From Flavobacteriaceae bacterium CP2B (lineage in GTDB: Bacteria > Bacteroidota > Bacteroidia > Flavobacteriales > Flavobacteriaceae): a stretch of DNA of 60,924 nt. Below, one piece after another: positions 45,735-54,900 of the stretch. How positions within the stretch are numbered: the first letter of the stretch is position 1; every line of letters starts with the position of its first letter. The position numbers and the translations under genes are program-made. The DNA lies in contig LXTR01000051.1 in the NCBI GenBank assembly GCA_001683825.1, forward strand, positions 1-60,924, given 5' to 3'. The notes beneath the pieces are model-generated. The model had not been told where the DNA came from. It did not search any database and saw only the letters and a list, made by a program, of their open reading frames with translations.

Positions 45735-46688
45735 CTAACGTTGGATTAAAATCATATTTTCAATTGGAATCTGTGCCTGAAGATGAACCTTCCCAATAAT
45801 CTCATTCAGAATATACTCGATTTCAACTTGTTCCATTGGACGTGGAGCCCCAAAATCAGAATTTAGTTTTACTCGTATTTCTAATCGATCTTGTATCTCA
45901 TGTAAAGGTGTATCAAGATAAAGAATGCTGTAGTATAAAACACCATCTTCAATATTTTTTTGAATCATATCCTTTGTTTGATAAATAAATGTAACCTCAG
46001 CAACCTCAATAAAAGGGTCGTCAATTGTTACTTTACTATTCCAATTTAGATTCCAGATTTCACAATGCTCTTCTGCATGCACAACAACTCCATTAATTGA
46101 AGGCGTAATAGCAAAAAGACGATCTACAGGAGCTTTGGTTAACGAGGTAATATCACCTTTCTCTAATTCAAAACCTTTTTCCAATCGCTCATGTTCAAAA
46201 GCACATTCAGCACCAGCGAATGCGATTTCACAGAATACTTGCTCTAATAACGGACGAATCCCCTCGTATGTTCGTATAGCAAACACACTAAACTCCTGTG
46301 TTTCATCTGTTCGAATGATTTCGTACAATTCAAATTCAGATGCATTTGCTAAGGCAAAAGGAATATCTTTTATAAAGTTCGGATCAGTATATAAATTGTC
46401 TGGAATTTGTGTTTCAGGATGATTTATAAACTCAAGACATAATTGATACCCTTTTAAAAATGCATTCTTAACGGCTGCAGGGAATAGAGTTTCAAAACGC
46501 TTCACATTATTTTTAAACGTTTTTTCCTCAATCTCATTATTAAACTCTCTTTCTTGTAAGATTTTTGCTTTATTCCCTAGTAATAAAAAGTAGTGATTAA
46601 TAATACGATTAATATTCTCCTCAAATGCTGCATTGTCCTCACAATACTTTTTAAATCGTTCCTTACTCATGTTCACAATTTCGTTCAT
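45735..46688 (-). CDS. Unknown cytoplasmic protein heading the second Tad-like operon
   Basis: 317 residues, acidic, no membrane segments (MNEIVNMSKERFKKYCEDN; DRLFAITPSINGVVVHAEEH). No family recognised. It is first in an operon with the CpaE-like and two membrane genes and has its own promoter and leader hairpin. GGGAG lies 11 bases before the ATG. Confidence 0.6.
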   Translation of the reverse strand: MNEIVNMSKERFKKYCEDNAAFEENINRIINHYFLLLGNKAKILQEREFNNEIEEKTFKNNVKRFETLFPAAVKNAFLKGYQLCLEFINHPETQIPDNLYTDPNFIKDIPFALANASEFELYEIIRTDETQEFSVFAIRTYEGIRPLLEQVFCEIAFAGAECAFEHERLEKGFELEKGDITSLTKAPVDRLFAITPSINGVVVHAEEHCEIWNLNWNSKVTIDDPFIEVAEVTFIYQTKDMIQKNIEDGVLYYSILYLDTPLHEIQDRLEIRVKLNSDFGAPRPMEQVEIEYILNEIIGKVHLQAQIPIENMILIQR

Positions 46689-46721
46689 AGTTTCAAATTC
46701 TCCCTTTTCTTGTTATTTATA

Positions 46722-46768
46722 CAAAAAAAGACACACCGATGGCAGGTTATGTGCCTTCGGTGTGTCCG
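46722..46768 (-). terminator. Leader hairpin (GGACACACC type)
   Basis: On the minus strand CGGACACACCGA and TCGGTGTGTC with an inner GGC/GCC stem and a T7 run. It starts about 55 nt after the predicted transcription start and ends 34 nt before the start codon, matching the Tad-operon leader almost exactly. Confidence 0.8.
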
Positions 46769-46831
46769 TTTAGCTAGAAATTAAATCTATTAATTTGTAT
46801 ATTTCTCTTGATTAATTGTTGCTCACGTATA

Positions 46832-46860
46832 AGAATACCTCTATGAATTTTAAAAGTCAA
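46832..46860 (-). promoter_or_regulatory. SigA-type promoter of second Tad-like operon
   Basis: TTGACT, 17 bp, TATTCT on the minus strand; start near 46825. Confidence 0.65.
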
Positions 46861-46934
46861 TAGATTAATTAGATCCTTGGGACCTTATATTTATTCCTTT
46901 TTTCTATTTTTCTATGTATTTAATCTAAAAAAAT

Positions 46935-47206
46935 ACAAGTAATTAAATATAAATAATCACAAGTATTTTATATACAAACAACAAGAAATATATATAACTA
47001 AACTCAATTATTAATTATAAAGAGATGCAGCAAATACCTCTAAAGCCTTGTATTACATACGTTCCTTGCTAGTAAACTAAAATACCTATCGTAATATCCC
47101 CAATACATACAAGTTCTACATCATAGAAATCACAAATTAAGAAGTTAAATACCGTATTACTCAGGATTCACAAGTTTAAAATAATATTATTAAGATAACC
47201 ACAAGT
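46935..47206. repeat. Five same-direction ACAAGT boxes
   Basis: ACAAGT occurs at 46935, 46959, 47109, 47170 and 47201, three times within (T/C)CACAAGT. This is an AT-rich non-coding stretch upstream of the 46.8-kb promoter and downstream of the candidate rep gene. Spacing is irregular. Regulator sites or iterons are possible. Confidence 0.4.
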
Positions 47207-47303
47207 ATTGAATCGAATTATAGACAAACTGAATCGTATCCAAACATAGCATAGGCAGCTTATATACTTACGTAAAAATGCTCGTAGATACATTTTCCTA
47301 AAT

Positions 47304-47335
47304 AAAAAAGCATGTCTTCAAAGTAAAGAACATGC
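47304..47335 (-). terminator. Terminator of candidate rep gene
   Basis: GCATGT...ACATGC stem with a minus-strand T-run, about 60 bp past the stop of the gene at 47398. A second hairpin (CCCTTG/CAAGGG) lies at 47343-47372. Confidence 0.6.
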
Positions 47336-47397
47336 CAAATAACCCTTGCTTTTACGTGATTTTTTAACAAGGGCTGCTGCATTTATTTTTTAAAAAA

Positions 47398-48534
47398 TCA
47401 CATAAAGTCCGGATAAACACCATTTTTCTTATGATAATTTATCATTGCATCGTGTCTTTCTTCTACGGACAAGCTTTTTTCCTTAAAATACATCCATGAT
47501 TCCCTAAACTGTACACGCATAAATGCTGGTATAGAAAATATTTCTTGCTCTTTCGTACAACCTTCAACTTTATCTAATGCATAAGTCATTGCGTAAATTA
47601 GTAATTCATTTTGTTTTTGATTTGTTGGTAAATAGATTGCATAATCAACAATTTCTTGTCTAAATGCAGTCATAATATTTTCTTTATCTTTTTTTCGTAA
47701 TGATTGCCCCATATGCTTTAAGCGAGACACCGCTTCTTTTCTGCACTTTGCTACTGGTTTATGTAATTCTTTTCTATCATTCTCTATTACGCAGTTTGAA
47801 GAAAAAACCACACTAAACTTCTCAATGATGATTTGTTTTACCTGTTTTCTTATACTTGTAATTCGTGTTTCATTAGAATTTTTCTCTTTAGAATCAATTG
47901 CAGTAAATTGCACAATTGGTTTTATAATTTCTATATATTGTCTTACTTTTTTTGCATTACGCTTTAATCTTTCTTTCAAGAAAGCCATTCTTCTTGTGAT
48001 CTGGAACTCCTCAATTTTATGTTTATGATGTTCCATACCTACTTTTCTGGAAAAAGTGTTGATTAAATCTAGAAGAAACATAATCCCTCTATTATCACGA
48101 GCCTTTACTAGACTACTCATTATCGCTGTTTGAATTAGGTGAAATGGAATACGGAAATACGATAGCGATATACCTGTCATGTTTACAGTTTCTGCAGTAG
48201 TGTGGTTATACAACGCATAATCTACAATTTCATATACAGTACGATTTCCGACAGGTGTTTCTTTTATGAGTCTACGCTCCAAACAAATTTGAAACCCTGT
48301 ATAAATTGTTGTGTAGGGAATCCCACTTTCCTTAGCAAGATCCATTATTTGAAATTCACGTGGTAGCATTCCTATATCATTGCATTCAAAGTGAAGCAAG
48401 ATGTAAGTAGCTAAAGCTGAAGATGGTAACTCTTTTCTTTCATTTTCTAGTTTTACGATGTTTAATAGTCCATCAAAAAATTTAACCCCATGAACTTTAA
48501 AGTTCTGTTGGGAAAAAGCCATTTGCGTATGCAT
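47398..48534 (-). CDS. Candidate plasmid replication/regulatory protein with winged-helix N-terminus
   Basis: 378 residues, basic. The N-terminal ~120 residues look like a winged helix (LATYILLHFECNDIGMLPRE, LAKESGIPYTTIYTGFQICL, ERRLIKETPVGNRTVYEI), followed by a basic helical middle and C-terminal domain. No catalytic motif. It lies beside repeat-rich DNA and the tub locus, so a replication initiator is the most attractive guess. GAAAGGAG precedes ATG 48534; the frame to 48579 includes that site. A large structured leader lies upstream. Confidence 0.5.
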   Translation of the reverse strand: MHTQMAFSQQNFKVHGVKFFDGLLNIVKLENERKELPSSALATYILLHFECNDIGMLPREFQIMDLAKESGIPYTTIYTGFQICLERRLIKETPVGNRTVYEIVDYALYNHTTAETVNMTGISLSYFRIPFHLIQTAIMSSLVKARDNRGIMFLLDLINTFSRKVGMEHHKHKIEEFQITRRMAFLKERLKRNAKKVRQYIEIIKPIVQFTAIDSKEKNSNETRITSIRKQVKQIIIEKFSVVFSSNCVIENDRKELHKPVAKCRKEAVSRLKHMGQSLRKKDKENIMTAFRQEIVDYAIYLPTNQKQNELLIYAMTYALDKVEGCTKEQEIFSIPAFMRVQFRESWMYFKEKSLSVEERHDAMINYHKKNGVYPDFM

Positions 48535-48725
48535 AATGTTGCTAACTCCTTTCGAAAGAGCAGAAAAAGGCACTGTCATACCACGGATACAAAAATACTA
48601 CTCTCTTAAAAAAGTAATACTTGTATAACAACGGTAAACAATGCCTAAAATTACGCAAGAAATCCCCTTTTTAAGTTGCACAAATACATAAGATACAGTA
48701 AAATCATCTTATAATTTCATGCAAT

Positions 48726-48846
48726 TAAAAAAGGTTTATTGGCTTTGTTTACCGCAGTCCTTGACACATTTCTTTTGGGATTTTTGTGCGGTGAACCACA
48801 ATGAAGTAGTTGGCGCTATTTCATTGGGCTGAGGAACCTTTTTTTG
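48726..48846 (-). ncRNA. Branched structured leader RNA or DNA element
   Basis: An outer stem (AAAAAAGGTT with AACCTTTTTT) encloses two inner hairpins: CAATGAA...TTCATTG (around 48801-48828) and ACCGCA...TGCGGT (around 48751-48793). T-runs flank both ends, so it can act as a terminator on either strand. It lies upstream of the candidate rep gene. No known riboswitch is recognised. Confidence 0.5.
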
Positions 48847-49026
48847 CTTTATTATATTTTATTTTTATATTATATAAACATTTAATTATTAATTAATTTA
48901 TATCTAGAAGAATATAAAATTATTAAAGTATCTACATCATAAATAGTTTTTTTCATGGTTGCAAGCTGATTTTTTTAAAATATAAACGTGCTGAACTTAA
49001 TACGAACGAAAAACTGTGTATTAATC

Positions 49027-49290
49027 ACCCACATGATCGCCTCTCAATCAATAACCAACCCCTTACGAACAAGAAACCAATCACATTCATCGCACTCACC
49101 TAATCACCGGTCAGTTAATATATTTAAGTTGCAATCACTCATATAAATTGAGTGGTGATTGAGTGGTTGGTTTTGTTATGTTCAATCTAGTCTTGCTCAG
49201 TCAATTAATCACCAGTCAGCTGTATGATTTTAGTTCGTATTTCTAAAGATGGGTAACCAGTGATTGGGCGGTTGAGAGGTGATTGTAGGA
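49027..49290. repeat. Iteron-like repeat region (AATCACC/GGTGATT family)
   Basis: Two repeat pairs stand out: AATCACC(G/A)GTCAG near 49102 and 49206, and GTGATTG(A/G)G(T/C)GGTTG near 49152 and 49262. More partial copies (CAATCACTC, GGTGATTG, CTCAATCA) lie between, and another cluster is near 50935. Candidate origin or centromere-type array. Confidence 0.5.
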
Positions 49291-49463
49291 TTTTTAGCAG
49301 CAAAATCAATTTTCAAACAAAAAGCGAACTATACAGTTATAGTGAAAAACATGATTATTAGGTTATTGTTCTAAGAATTAATGCAAATTGATTAACAGAA
49401 TAATAAACTAATAGTGCTTAATTTTTATAATAAACCTATAGTTATTATAAAAGGGATGTTTGA

Positions 49464-49750
49464 ATGAGAAAAAATGATTTGGTAGCAAAACCATTTTTTG
49501 AAACTTTAGGGAAACGTGATACAACTTATTTTGTATATGGATATAGAACTGCTAAACCAAAGTTGCATTTAGGAGAATTCAATTCATCTACAAATATGCT
49601 TATGAGAATCCTCAATGGCTCAGTGTAGACGGAGATATTAATGAATATAACAATAAACCTACTAGACCTGAAAGTAAGAGTAGATGGCATAAAGGAGTCA
49701 TTAAAAAAGAATATATGAAGTATGCCGATTTCAAAGATTGGAAAAAATAA
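49464..49750 (+). pseudogene. Small hypothetical protein gene with frameshift
   Basis: AAAGGGATG precedes ATG 49464. The frame encodes KNDLVAKPFFETLGKRDTTY and GYRTAKPKLHLGEF, then hits a false stop. After a shift near 49585 coding continues with YAYENPQWLSVDGDINEYNN and KGVIKKEYMKYADFKDWKK, ending at 49750. The span is one base short of a multiple of three. Function unknown. Confidence 0.45.
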
Positions 49751-49774
49751 AAAGGAACCCATAAGGATTCCTTT
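49751..49774. terminator. Hairpin between convergent small genes
   Basis: AAAGGA...TCCTTT stem with an inner CC/GG pair. Confidence 0.4.
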
Positions 49775-50000
49775 AGCATAACGTTGTTCTATAGTCCTTG
49801 TTTCTAAGTTTCTTTCTAATATCCATAAATCCTAGAATCATTATGATCGTGCATAATAATTTGAGCCAACGAAACTCTTGGCCGAACATTATGCCAGAGA
49901 AGAATTCATAAGCATATAACAAACCAATAACGGGAAATAGCCAATTCATAAATTTTAAATCTTTTAAGTGATATTTATAATTATTAATCTTATTCCACAT
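49773..50000 (-). CDS. Small membrane protein (75 aa)
   Basis: About 75 residues with two hydrophobic segments (FMNWLFPVIGLLYAYEFFSG; LKLLCTIIMILGFM) and a basic C-terminus. CAGGAG lies nine bases before ATG 50000. No family recognised. Confidence 0.55.
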   Translation of the reverse strand: MWNKINNYKYHLKDLKFMNWLFPVIGLLYAYEFFSGIMFGQEFRWLKLLCTIIMILGFMDIRKKLRNKDYRTTLC

Positions 50001-50161
50001 ATGTATCAACTCCTGTAAATATATTTTAACTCTATATATAAAGAATTCACATTATACTATACAAAATTGAAATGATAACATAGTAACTTTGAATTAATCA
50101 CGATACCTATTAATGAGTTTTACCTCAATAAAGATATTAAGTGTCCTAAGGATTTAGAAAA

Positions 50162-50193
50162 TAAAAGAGACTATCAAAATGATAGTCTCTTTT
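50162..50193. terminator. Terminator after tubY-like gene
   Basis: AAAAGAGACTATCA and TGATAGTCTCTTTT around a 3-base loop. Confidence 0.8.
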
Positions 50194-50797
50194 ATTTTTT
50201 CCCGAAAAGCTTAGAGAAGAATCCGCCTTTTTGTTCAGTATTTTCTTGTCTCTGAGCATTTGCACTTTTTTGTTCCTGAATTAATCGTATAGTGCTCATT
50301 AGTTTTTCGTCACGTTCCTCTAGACGTTTATTAATTCTATCGAAATTGTCCTGACTTTGCTTGGCTACAGCAGCGAAGAATTCCATATTTTGTTTTGTTA
50401 ATTCAACCGTCACTTTGGCTGTAACTTCTTCAGTAATCTTTTCTGTTAAAGCCTCTATTAAATTTGTATTCATCTGTTGTGCTTTAACTAGCGATGTTTC
50501 CTTTTGCTCATCATCGTCATCAATCTCTTCAGCATAAACGTTACGAATAACAGCCGGATCCATATCTAAAAGCACTACTATTTCGTGCTTTTTCTTTGAC
50601 TCTGAATAATAATGTTTTATTTTTTTTACTGTATCGATACTATCCTCGTGAACATATTTAAGTTGTCGTTCTTTTTTTATGTTCAAGTACTCATCAAAAT
50701 CATTCAACCATCTTCGAAGAGTACTTTCAGGTATATCAAGCATGGTTGCTACTTCAGATACACGATAATAACCATCGCTTAACTGCTCATCAATCAT
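50192..50797 (-). CDS. tubY: TubY-like partition-associated regulator
   Basis: 201 residues. A MerR-type helix-turn-helix at the N-terminus (YYRVSEVATMLDIPESTLRRWL), a long coiled coil at about 95-180, and a C-terminal amphipathic motif GGFFSKLFGKK. This is the plan described for TubY: MerR-like DNA binding, coiled-coil oligomerisation and a membrane-binding tail. It is divergent from tubRZ across the candidate centromere. AGGTGGTGAG precedes the ATG. Confidence 0.75.
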   Translation of the reverse strand: MIDEQLSDGYYRVSEVATMLDIPESTLRRWLNDFDEYLNIKKERQLKYVHEDSIDTVKKIKHYYSESKKKHEIVVLLDMDPAVIRNVYAEEIDDDDEQKETSLVKAQQMNTNLIEALTEKITEEVTAKVTVELTKQNMEFFAAVAKQSQDNFDRINKRLEERDEKLMSTIRLIQEQKSANAQRQENTEQKGGFFSKLFGKK

Positions 50798-51111
50798 TTG
50801 CTCACCACCTAACTATATGATGCCTGTCCTATAATACATTATATAGAAATTCTATAGAAACTAAAAGGATACCTTTGCGGATTACGTGAATTTTTGTGTA
50901 TTTTTGTATCTGATTACTCAACCAATCATTGCTCAATCTATAAGTTTTGTATCAAAATTGCCCATGTTGTTAAGCGGTGATTAGTCGGATGAGCGTGCGT
51001 AACACCTCAATATATAAGAAAACAGCTCAGTAAACCGTAAATAAATCAACTCCTATAAAAAAGAATTTCACATAATTACAGTTGCACCTGATAGTTATTA
51101 GATAAAAACAG

Positions 51112-51205
51112 CGGTAATAATTGTCGTAATAAGTACGTAATAATAACCCGTAATTAATACGGTTGTTATTACGGGTTATATTTCGTAAGTATTAAAAACC
51201 TTGAT
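51112..51205. repeat. Candidate tubC centromere (GTAATAA repeats)
   Basis: Five or six copies of (C)GTAAT(A/T)A, one inverted (TTATTACGG), at roughly 10-14 bp spacing directly upstream of tubR. TubR binds iterated sites in this position in related plasmids. Confidence 0.5.
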
Positions 51206-51257
51206 ATTAAAAGATTCTTGATTAATTAGTATAGATGTATTATAGTTAATACATACG

Positions 51258-51284
51258 ATACTTCGGAAGTATATTCCGAAGTAT
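51258..51284. promoter_or_regulatory. Operator-like inverted repeat upstream of tubR
   Basis: ATACTTCGGAA and TTCCGAAGTAT, a perfect 11-bp inverted repeat with a 5-bp centre, about 90 bp before tubR. It could be the binding site of TubR or TubY. Confidence 0.55.
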
Positions 51285-51373
51285 TTACGGCATATATAGC
51301 GGGACTGAATTCCGTAATATTAAGTAAACTTTCTTGTAACTATGCATAAATTTTATTTTTCATTAAAGGTGGT

Positions 51374-51733
51374 GTGAAATTAGTGTCTAATATATCAATG
51401 AGTAACAATGAAATTATTGATGTACTCTGTGAGAATTTGAATGAAGGAATTTGGGCTCTACGTGTACTATACGCTGAAGGTGCAATGCACAAAGAAAAGC
51501 TATGGGATTGTATCAACCAATATCATAAAGAATATCAAATTGAGAATGAAAAGGATTATGAAGGAAAAAAGATACTTCCTTCGCGATATGCTTTGGATAT
51601 TATGACTGCACGACTTGAGGGAGCAGGGCTGATATCTTTTAAACCATTTGGACGCGTTCGAGTTTACGAAGTAACAAATCTAGGTAATGTTTTAATTAAA
51701 GAACTAGAAAAACGAGTTGAGAAAAACAACTAA
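51374..51733 (+). CDS. tubR: TubR centromere-binding protein
   Basis: 119 residues from GTG 51374; GTG 51383 or ATG 51398 are alternatives, and AAAGGTGG fits GTG 51383 best by spacing. A winged-helix fold is suggested by EGIWALRVLYAEGAMHKEKL, YALDIMTARLEGAGLISFK and the beta-wing GRVRVYEVT. TubR binds tubC and recruits TubZ filaments. 27 bp before tubZ. Confidence 0.75.
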   Translation: MKLVSNISMSNNEIIDVLCENLNEGIWALRVLYAEGAMHKEKLWDCINQYHKEYQIENEKDYEGKKILPSRYALDIMTARLEGAGLISFKPFGRVRVYEVTNLGNVLIKELEKRVEKNN

Positions 51734-51760
51734 AATATATATTTGAGGGAGGCTATACAT

Positions 51761-53068
51761 ATGGCAGGCAATTTTTCTGAAATCGAAAGCCAAGGAAATA
51801 TTAGTTTGAAATTTGGATTCTTAGGACTAGGTATGGGTGGATGCGCAATCGCAGCAGAGTGTGCAAATAAAGAAACTCAAATTAAAAATAACAAATATCC
51901 ATATCGTGCGATTCTTGTTAATACAAATAGTCAAGATTTTAACAAGATTGAGATTAAAAACGCGGGAAATGTACGTAAAATACAGTTAGAAGGATATGAG
52001 CAGGGTGCAGCTCGTAATCCACAGGTTGGTGAGGAAGCATTTGTAAAGCATGAAACCAAGATTTTCGAAACGGTTAAGCAGGAATTTGAAGATCGTGATT
52101 TCATTTGGATTACTTGTGGTCTTGGTGGAGGAACAGGAACTGGAGCTCTATTAAAGGCAATTGAAATGCTATATGAACATGATTACAATTTTGGATTATT
52201 GCTGACTTTACCACGTGATGCAGAGGCTTTAAAAGTATTAGAAAACGCAACTTCACGCATTCGTAGTATTGCTATGAACCAAGAAGCTTTTGGTTCTATT
52301 GTATTAATAGATAACGCTAAACTATATAGAAAATTTGAAGAGGAAAATCCAAGTGCTTTAGCAAACGAATATACTAGCTATAGTAACAAATATATTGCTG
52401 ATGCATTACATGAGATTAATCTAGTTACTTCATCATTTACACCGTTTTCAGATACACATTTTGATGCGAGTGAATTTGCTCAAGTAATTAATACACCAGG
52501 CGTTTTATCATTAGCAAAACTAGAACTAAAATCAAATCAATTAGACACTGAAAACCCACTAGGTTACTTGACTCAATTAGGGAACGCACTAGAAAAAGGT
52601 GTTTTATATGATACAGAAAGAGAAGAGCTAGAAAGTGCTAAAAAGAGCGCACTTTCTATCGTTACATCACCGCTACGAGCGAGTCGATTATATAACTTCT
52701 CTTTCCTTAACCAAATGGAAAACTTCTTAAAAGATAGAACTCCATATGTAGATGAACGTCCTATAGCTCCATATGTTAATAAACATACAGCGAAAAAAGA
52801 AGAGGATATAGTAAAATTCTATTCAGTTGTTGCGGGACTACCATTGCCAAAACGTGTGAGTGATATTATTGATGAGATTACGAGAATTAAAGAAGAACGT
52901 GAGCAAGCTAATTCTAAGAAATCAAATGCTGTTTTAAATAAGCTTTTTGCATTCGATGATTCAGTACAAGAAGAAAAGCCTAAAAAGAAAAAATTAAATT
53001 TTGGTGCTGAACCTGAAGCAGAAGTTGCTGACGATTCACAACCAACAAAGAAGAAATTATCATTCTAA
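51761..53068 (+). CDS. tubZ: TubZ plasmid-segregating tubulin/FtsZ-like GTPase
   Basis: 435 residues. The tubulin signature [10 protein letters not shown] lies at about 120-129; [16 protein letters not shown] forms the N-terminal nucleotide loop. The Lys-rich C-terminal tail ([15 protein letters not shown]) is the kind that binds TubR/DNA. It polymerises with GTP to move plasmid copies. GAGGGAGG sets ATG 51761; the frame from TTG 51743 overlaps that site. Confidence 0.95.
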   Translation: MAGNFSEIESQGNISLKFGFLGLGMGGCAIAAECANKETQIKNNKYPYRAILVNTNSQDFNKIEIKNAGNVRKIQLEGYEQGAARNPQVGEEAFVKHETKIFETVKQEFEDRDFIWITCGLGGGTGTGALLKAIEMLYEHDYNFGLLLTLPRDAEALKVLENATSRIRSIAMNQEAFGSIVLIDNAKLYRKFEEENPSALANEYTSYSNKYIADALHEINLVTSSFTPFSDTHFDASEFAQVINTPGVLSLAKLELKSNQLDTENPLGYLTQLGNALEKGVLYDTEREELESAKKSALSIVTSPLRASRLYNFSFLNQMENFLKDRTPYVDERPIAPYVNKHTAKKEEDIVKFYSVVAGLPLPKRVSDIIDEITRIKEEREQANSKKSNAVLNKLFAFDDSVQEEKPKKKKLNFGAEPEAEVADDSQPTKKKLSF

Positions 53069-53070
53069 AC

Positions 53071-53106
53071 AAAAGACCGACAAATATAATTTTTGTCGGT
53101 CTTTTT
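53071..53106 (+). terminator. Terminator of tubRZ
   Basis: AAAAGACCGACAAA, loop, TTTGTCGGTCTTTTT, 3 bp after the tubZ stop. Confidence 0.85.
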
Positions 53107-53215
53107 CTATTTCAATAGCAATAAAAAACCACAATGAACAAATAAGATATCTATTATATTTTCTGCATGTTTAACACAGTTTTATATAATGTAATTGTTT
53201 CAATAAATTGTTAGG

Positions 53216-53294
53216 CTGTCCGAACAATTTAATTCCAATACCTAATCCTTAAAAAATTGTTCGGTTAAAATATGTCTTCCGTCCGAACAATTTT
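53216..53294. repeat. Three CCGAACAATTT repeats in alternating orientation
   Basis: GTCCGAACAATTT at 53218 and 53281 and its complement AAATTGTTCGG at 53253 form nested inverted repeats upstream of the Replic_Relax gene. Candidate operator or oriT element. Confidence 0.5.
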
Positions 53295-53504
53295 AGAAGT
53301 ACCAAAAGACTATATAAATCAATGTTTTTAGCAAATTATTAAGAAGAGAAATGATCCAAACTTCAGCGTACGAGTTTTAGTATCTAGGATAGCGCAAATT
53401 CAGTTAGAATTTTTAATAATTTACAACGAAACTTCACTGTAATAAGATATATAGAAATGGTTGTTATTTATTGAAAATAAATTCGAATTATGGAGTTGCA
53501 TATA

Positions 53505-54791
53505 ATGAAAAGTAAAACGTATAAATATACAAGTAAAGGCACACAGAAATCTTTTCGTTTAAAAGAGGCTGATATATTTGTATTCACATTTTTATATTAC
53601 AAAAGGCATCTTACTACACGACAAATTACTCAGCTTTATAGTGCATTTGAAGGTAGGGATTTTTCTGAGGATAGTGTGTTTACAAAACTTAATCGTTTTT
53701 CAAAATATGGTGCTATCCTAACTAAAAAAATTGATAAAAGAGATGATAGTATAACCAGACGCGCGACATTCTCCTTAAAAGATAGAATGGTTGATTACCT
53801 TCAAGAAATAGGACGAATTCCTAAAGGTTCTTCAAAACGTAGATATTCTTCTTCAATCTCACTGCATACACTCTGCTCACGAGAAATATTAGTACGCACA
53901 CTTTTAGAAACCTCGAAAAAGACCAATACGAATAAGATATTAAGTGAACTAGATATTCGCTCATATCATCAAAAACAAAAGAAAACAGAAATTGAAGATG
54001 CAGGTTTACTCTTAATTCCTGATGAACACATTTCATATCTAGATAAAAATATTTACATTGAAATGGATATGTGCAAAGAAACCAATGCTACCTTAGTTGA
54101 AAAGGTGGGGAAGTATATTGAATATGCACAAAAAAACACTAAGAATATAACTGTTGTTTTTGTTATGTATGACAAGTCGATGTTCCTTGTAGAAGATGCA
54201 GAACCACCATACGTACGCATGAAAAATCTCTTATTTTCTATGCGAGAGCATCATGAACTTTTAATGAATCAACCAAATCTAAATATGTATATCTGCTCTT
54301 TGAAAGAAGCTGGAGATGTTATTTCAGATATCATTCTAGAAATAGATGATAATCAAAACTTTGAACAAGATATCCTTTTACCTTTATCTCAACGTACAGT
54401 AGGCGATGCAGACTGGCGTTACGCATTTGTTGAAAAAGTTCAAACCTTTAAAGAAATAATAGATGGTGGTCTTAGACGCACGTATAGAAGAGATAAAGAC
54501 GCTATGCAAGATTTCTTCTTTATTTTTGGCAATGAAAATGATTACCGAATGATTGCTAGATTAGACGATGTTGTATTTTCAAGAAGAGAAGGTGATGAGG
54601 GGGTGCCACTTGTTGTGATCTATCCAAAGCGCAAAAAGGCTAGAGATATACTTTTAATGGACACTTATGACAATGTACTACTGTTATCCCTCAAAAATGA
54701 AGATGTCACTATAGACGCAGATGAACAGATTGTGGTACGTACCGCAAATAACATACACCCGAAAAGACGTAAACTTGTAGAATTATATTAA
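53505..54791 (+). CDS. Replication-relaxation family protein (relaxation/transfer accessory)
   Basis: 428 residues. N-terminal winged helix (ADIFVFTFLYYKRHLTTRQI, FSEDSVFTKLNRFSKYGAIL), then the Replic_Relax-type core YIEMDMCKETNATLVEKVGKY followed by a beta-rich half. Proteins of this family adjoin coupling proteins in Gram-positive elements and may help process transfer DNA; no relaxase Tyr/His motif is seen. GGAG lies eight bases before ATG 53505, so I prefer it to ATG 53490. Confidence 0.65.
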   Translation: MKSKTYKYTSKGTQKSFRLKEADIFVFTFLYYKRHLTTRQITQLYSAFEGRDFSEDSVFTKLNRFSKYGAILTKKIDKRDDSITRRATFSLKDRMVDYLQEIGRIPKGSSKRRYSSSISLHTLCSREILVRTLLETSKKTNTNKILSELDIRSYHQKQKKTEIEDAGLLLIPDEHISYLDKNIYIEMDMCKETNATLVEKVGKYIEYAQKNTKNITVVFVMYDKSMFLVEDAEPPYVRMKNLLFSMREHHELLMNQPNLNMYICSLKEAGDVISDIILEIDDNQNFEQDILLPLSQRTVGDADWRYAFVEKVQTFKEIIDGGLRRTYRRDKDAMQDFFFIFGNENDYRMIARLDDVVFSRREGDEGVPLVVIYPKRKKARDILLMDTYDNVLLLSLKNEDVTIDADEQIVVRTANNIHPKRRKLVELY

Positions 54792-54825
54792 TCTATTGTT
54801 TTTTATATACTTCTATGCAATTTTA

Positions 54826-54854
54826 TTGATTTTTATTTTTTAAGGTGTTAGAAT
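54826..54854 (+). promoter_or_regulatory. SigA-type promoter of the virD4 operon
   Basis: TTGATT, 17 bp, TAGAAT; start near 54861. Confidence 0.65.
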
Positions 54855-54900
54855 AGCGATTGAACATATAATTAAAACTACAATCAAATCAGAACATATG

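Noticed and set aside
49526-49762. Minus-strand ORF of 78 codons
   Set aside because: It lies antisense to the better-supported plus-strand small gene at 49464-49750 and has no ribosome site.
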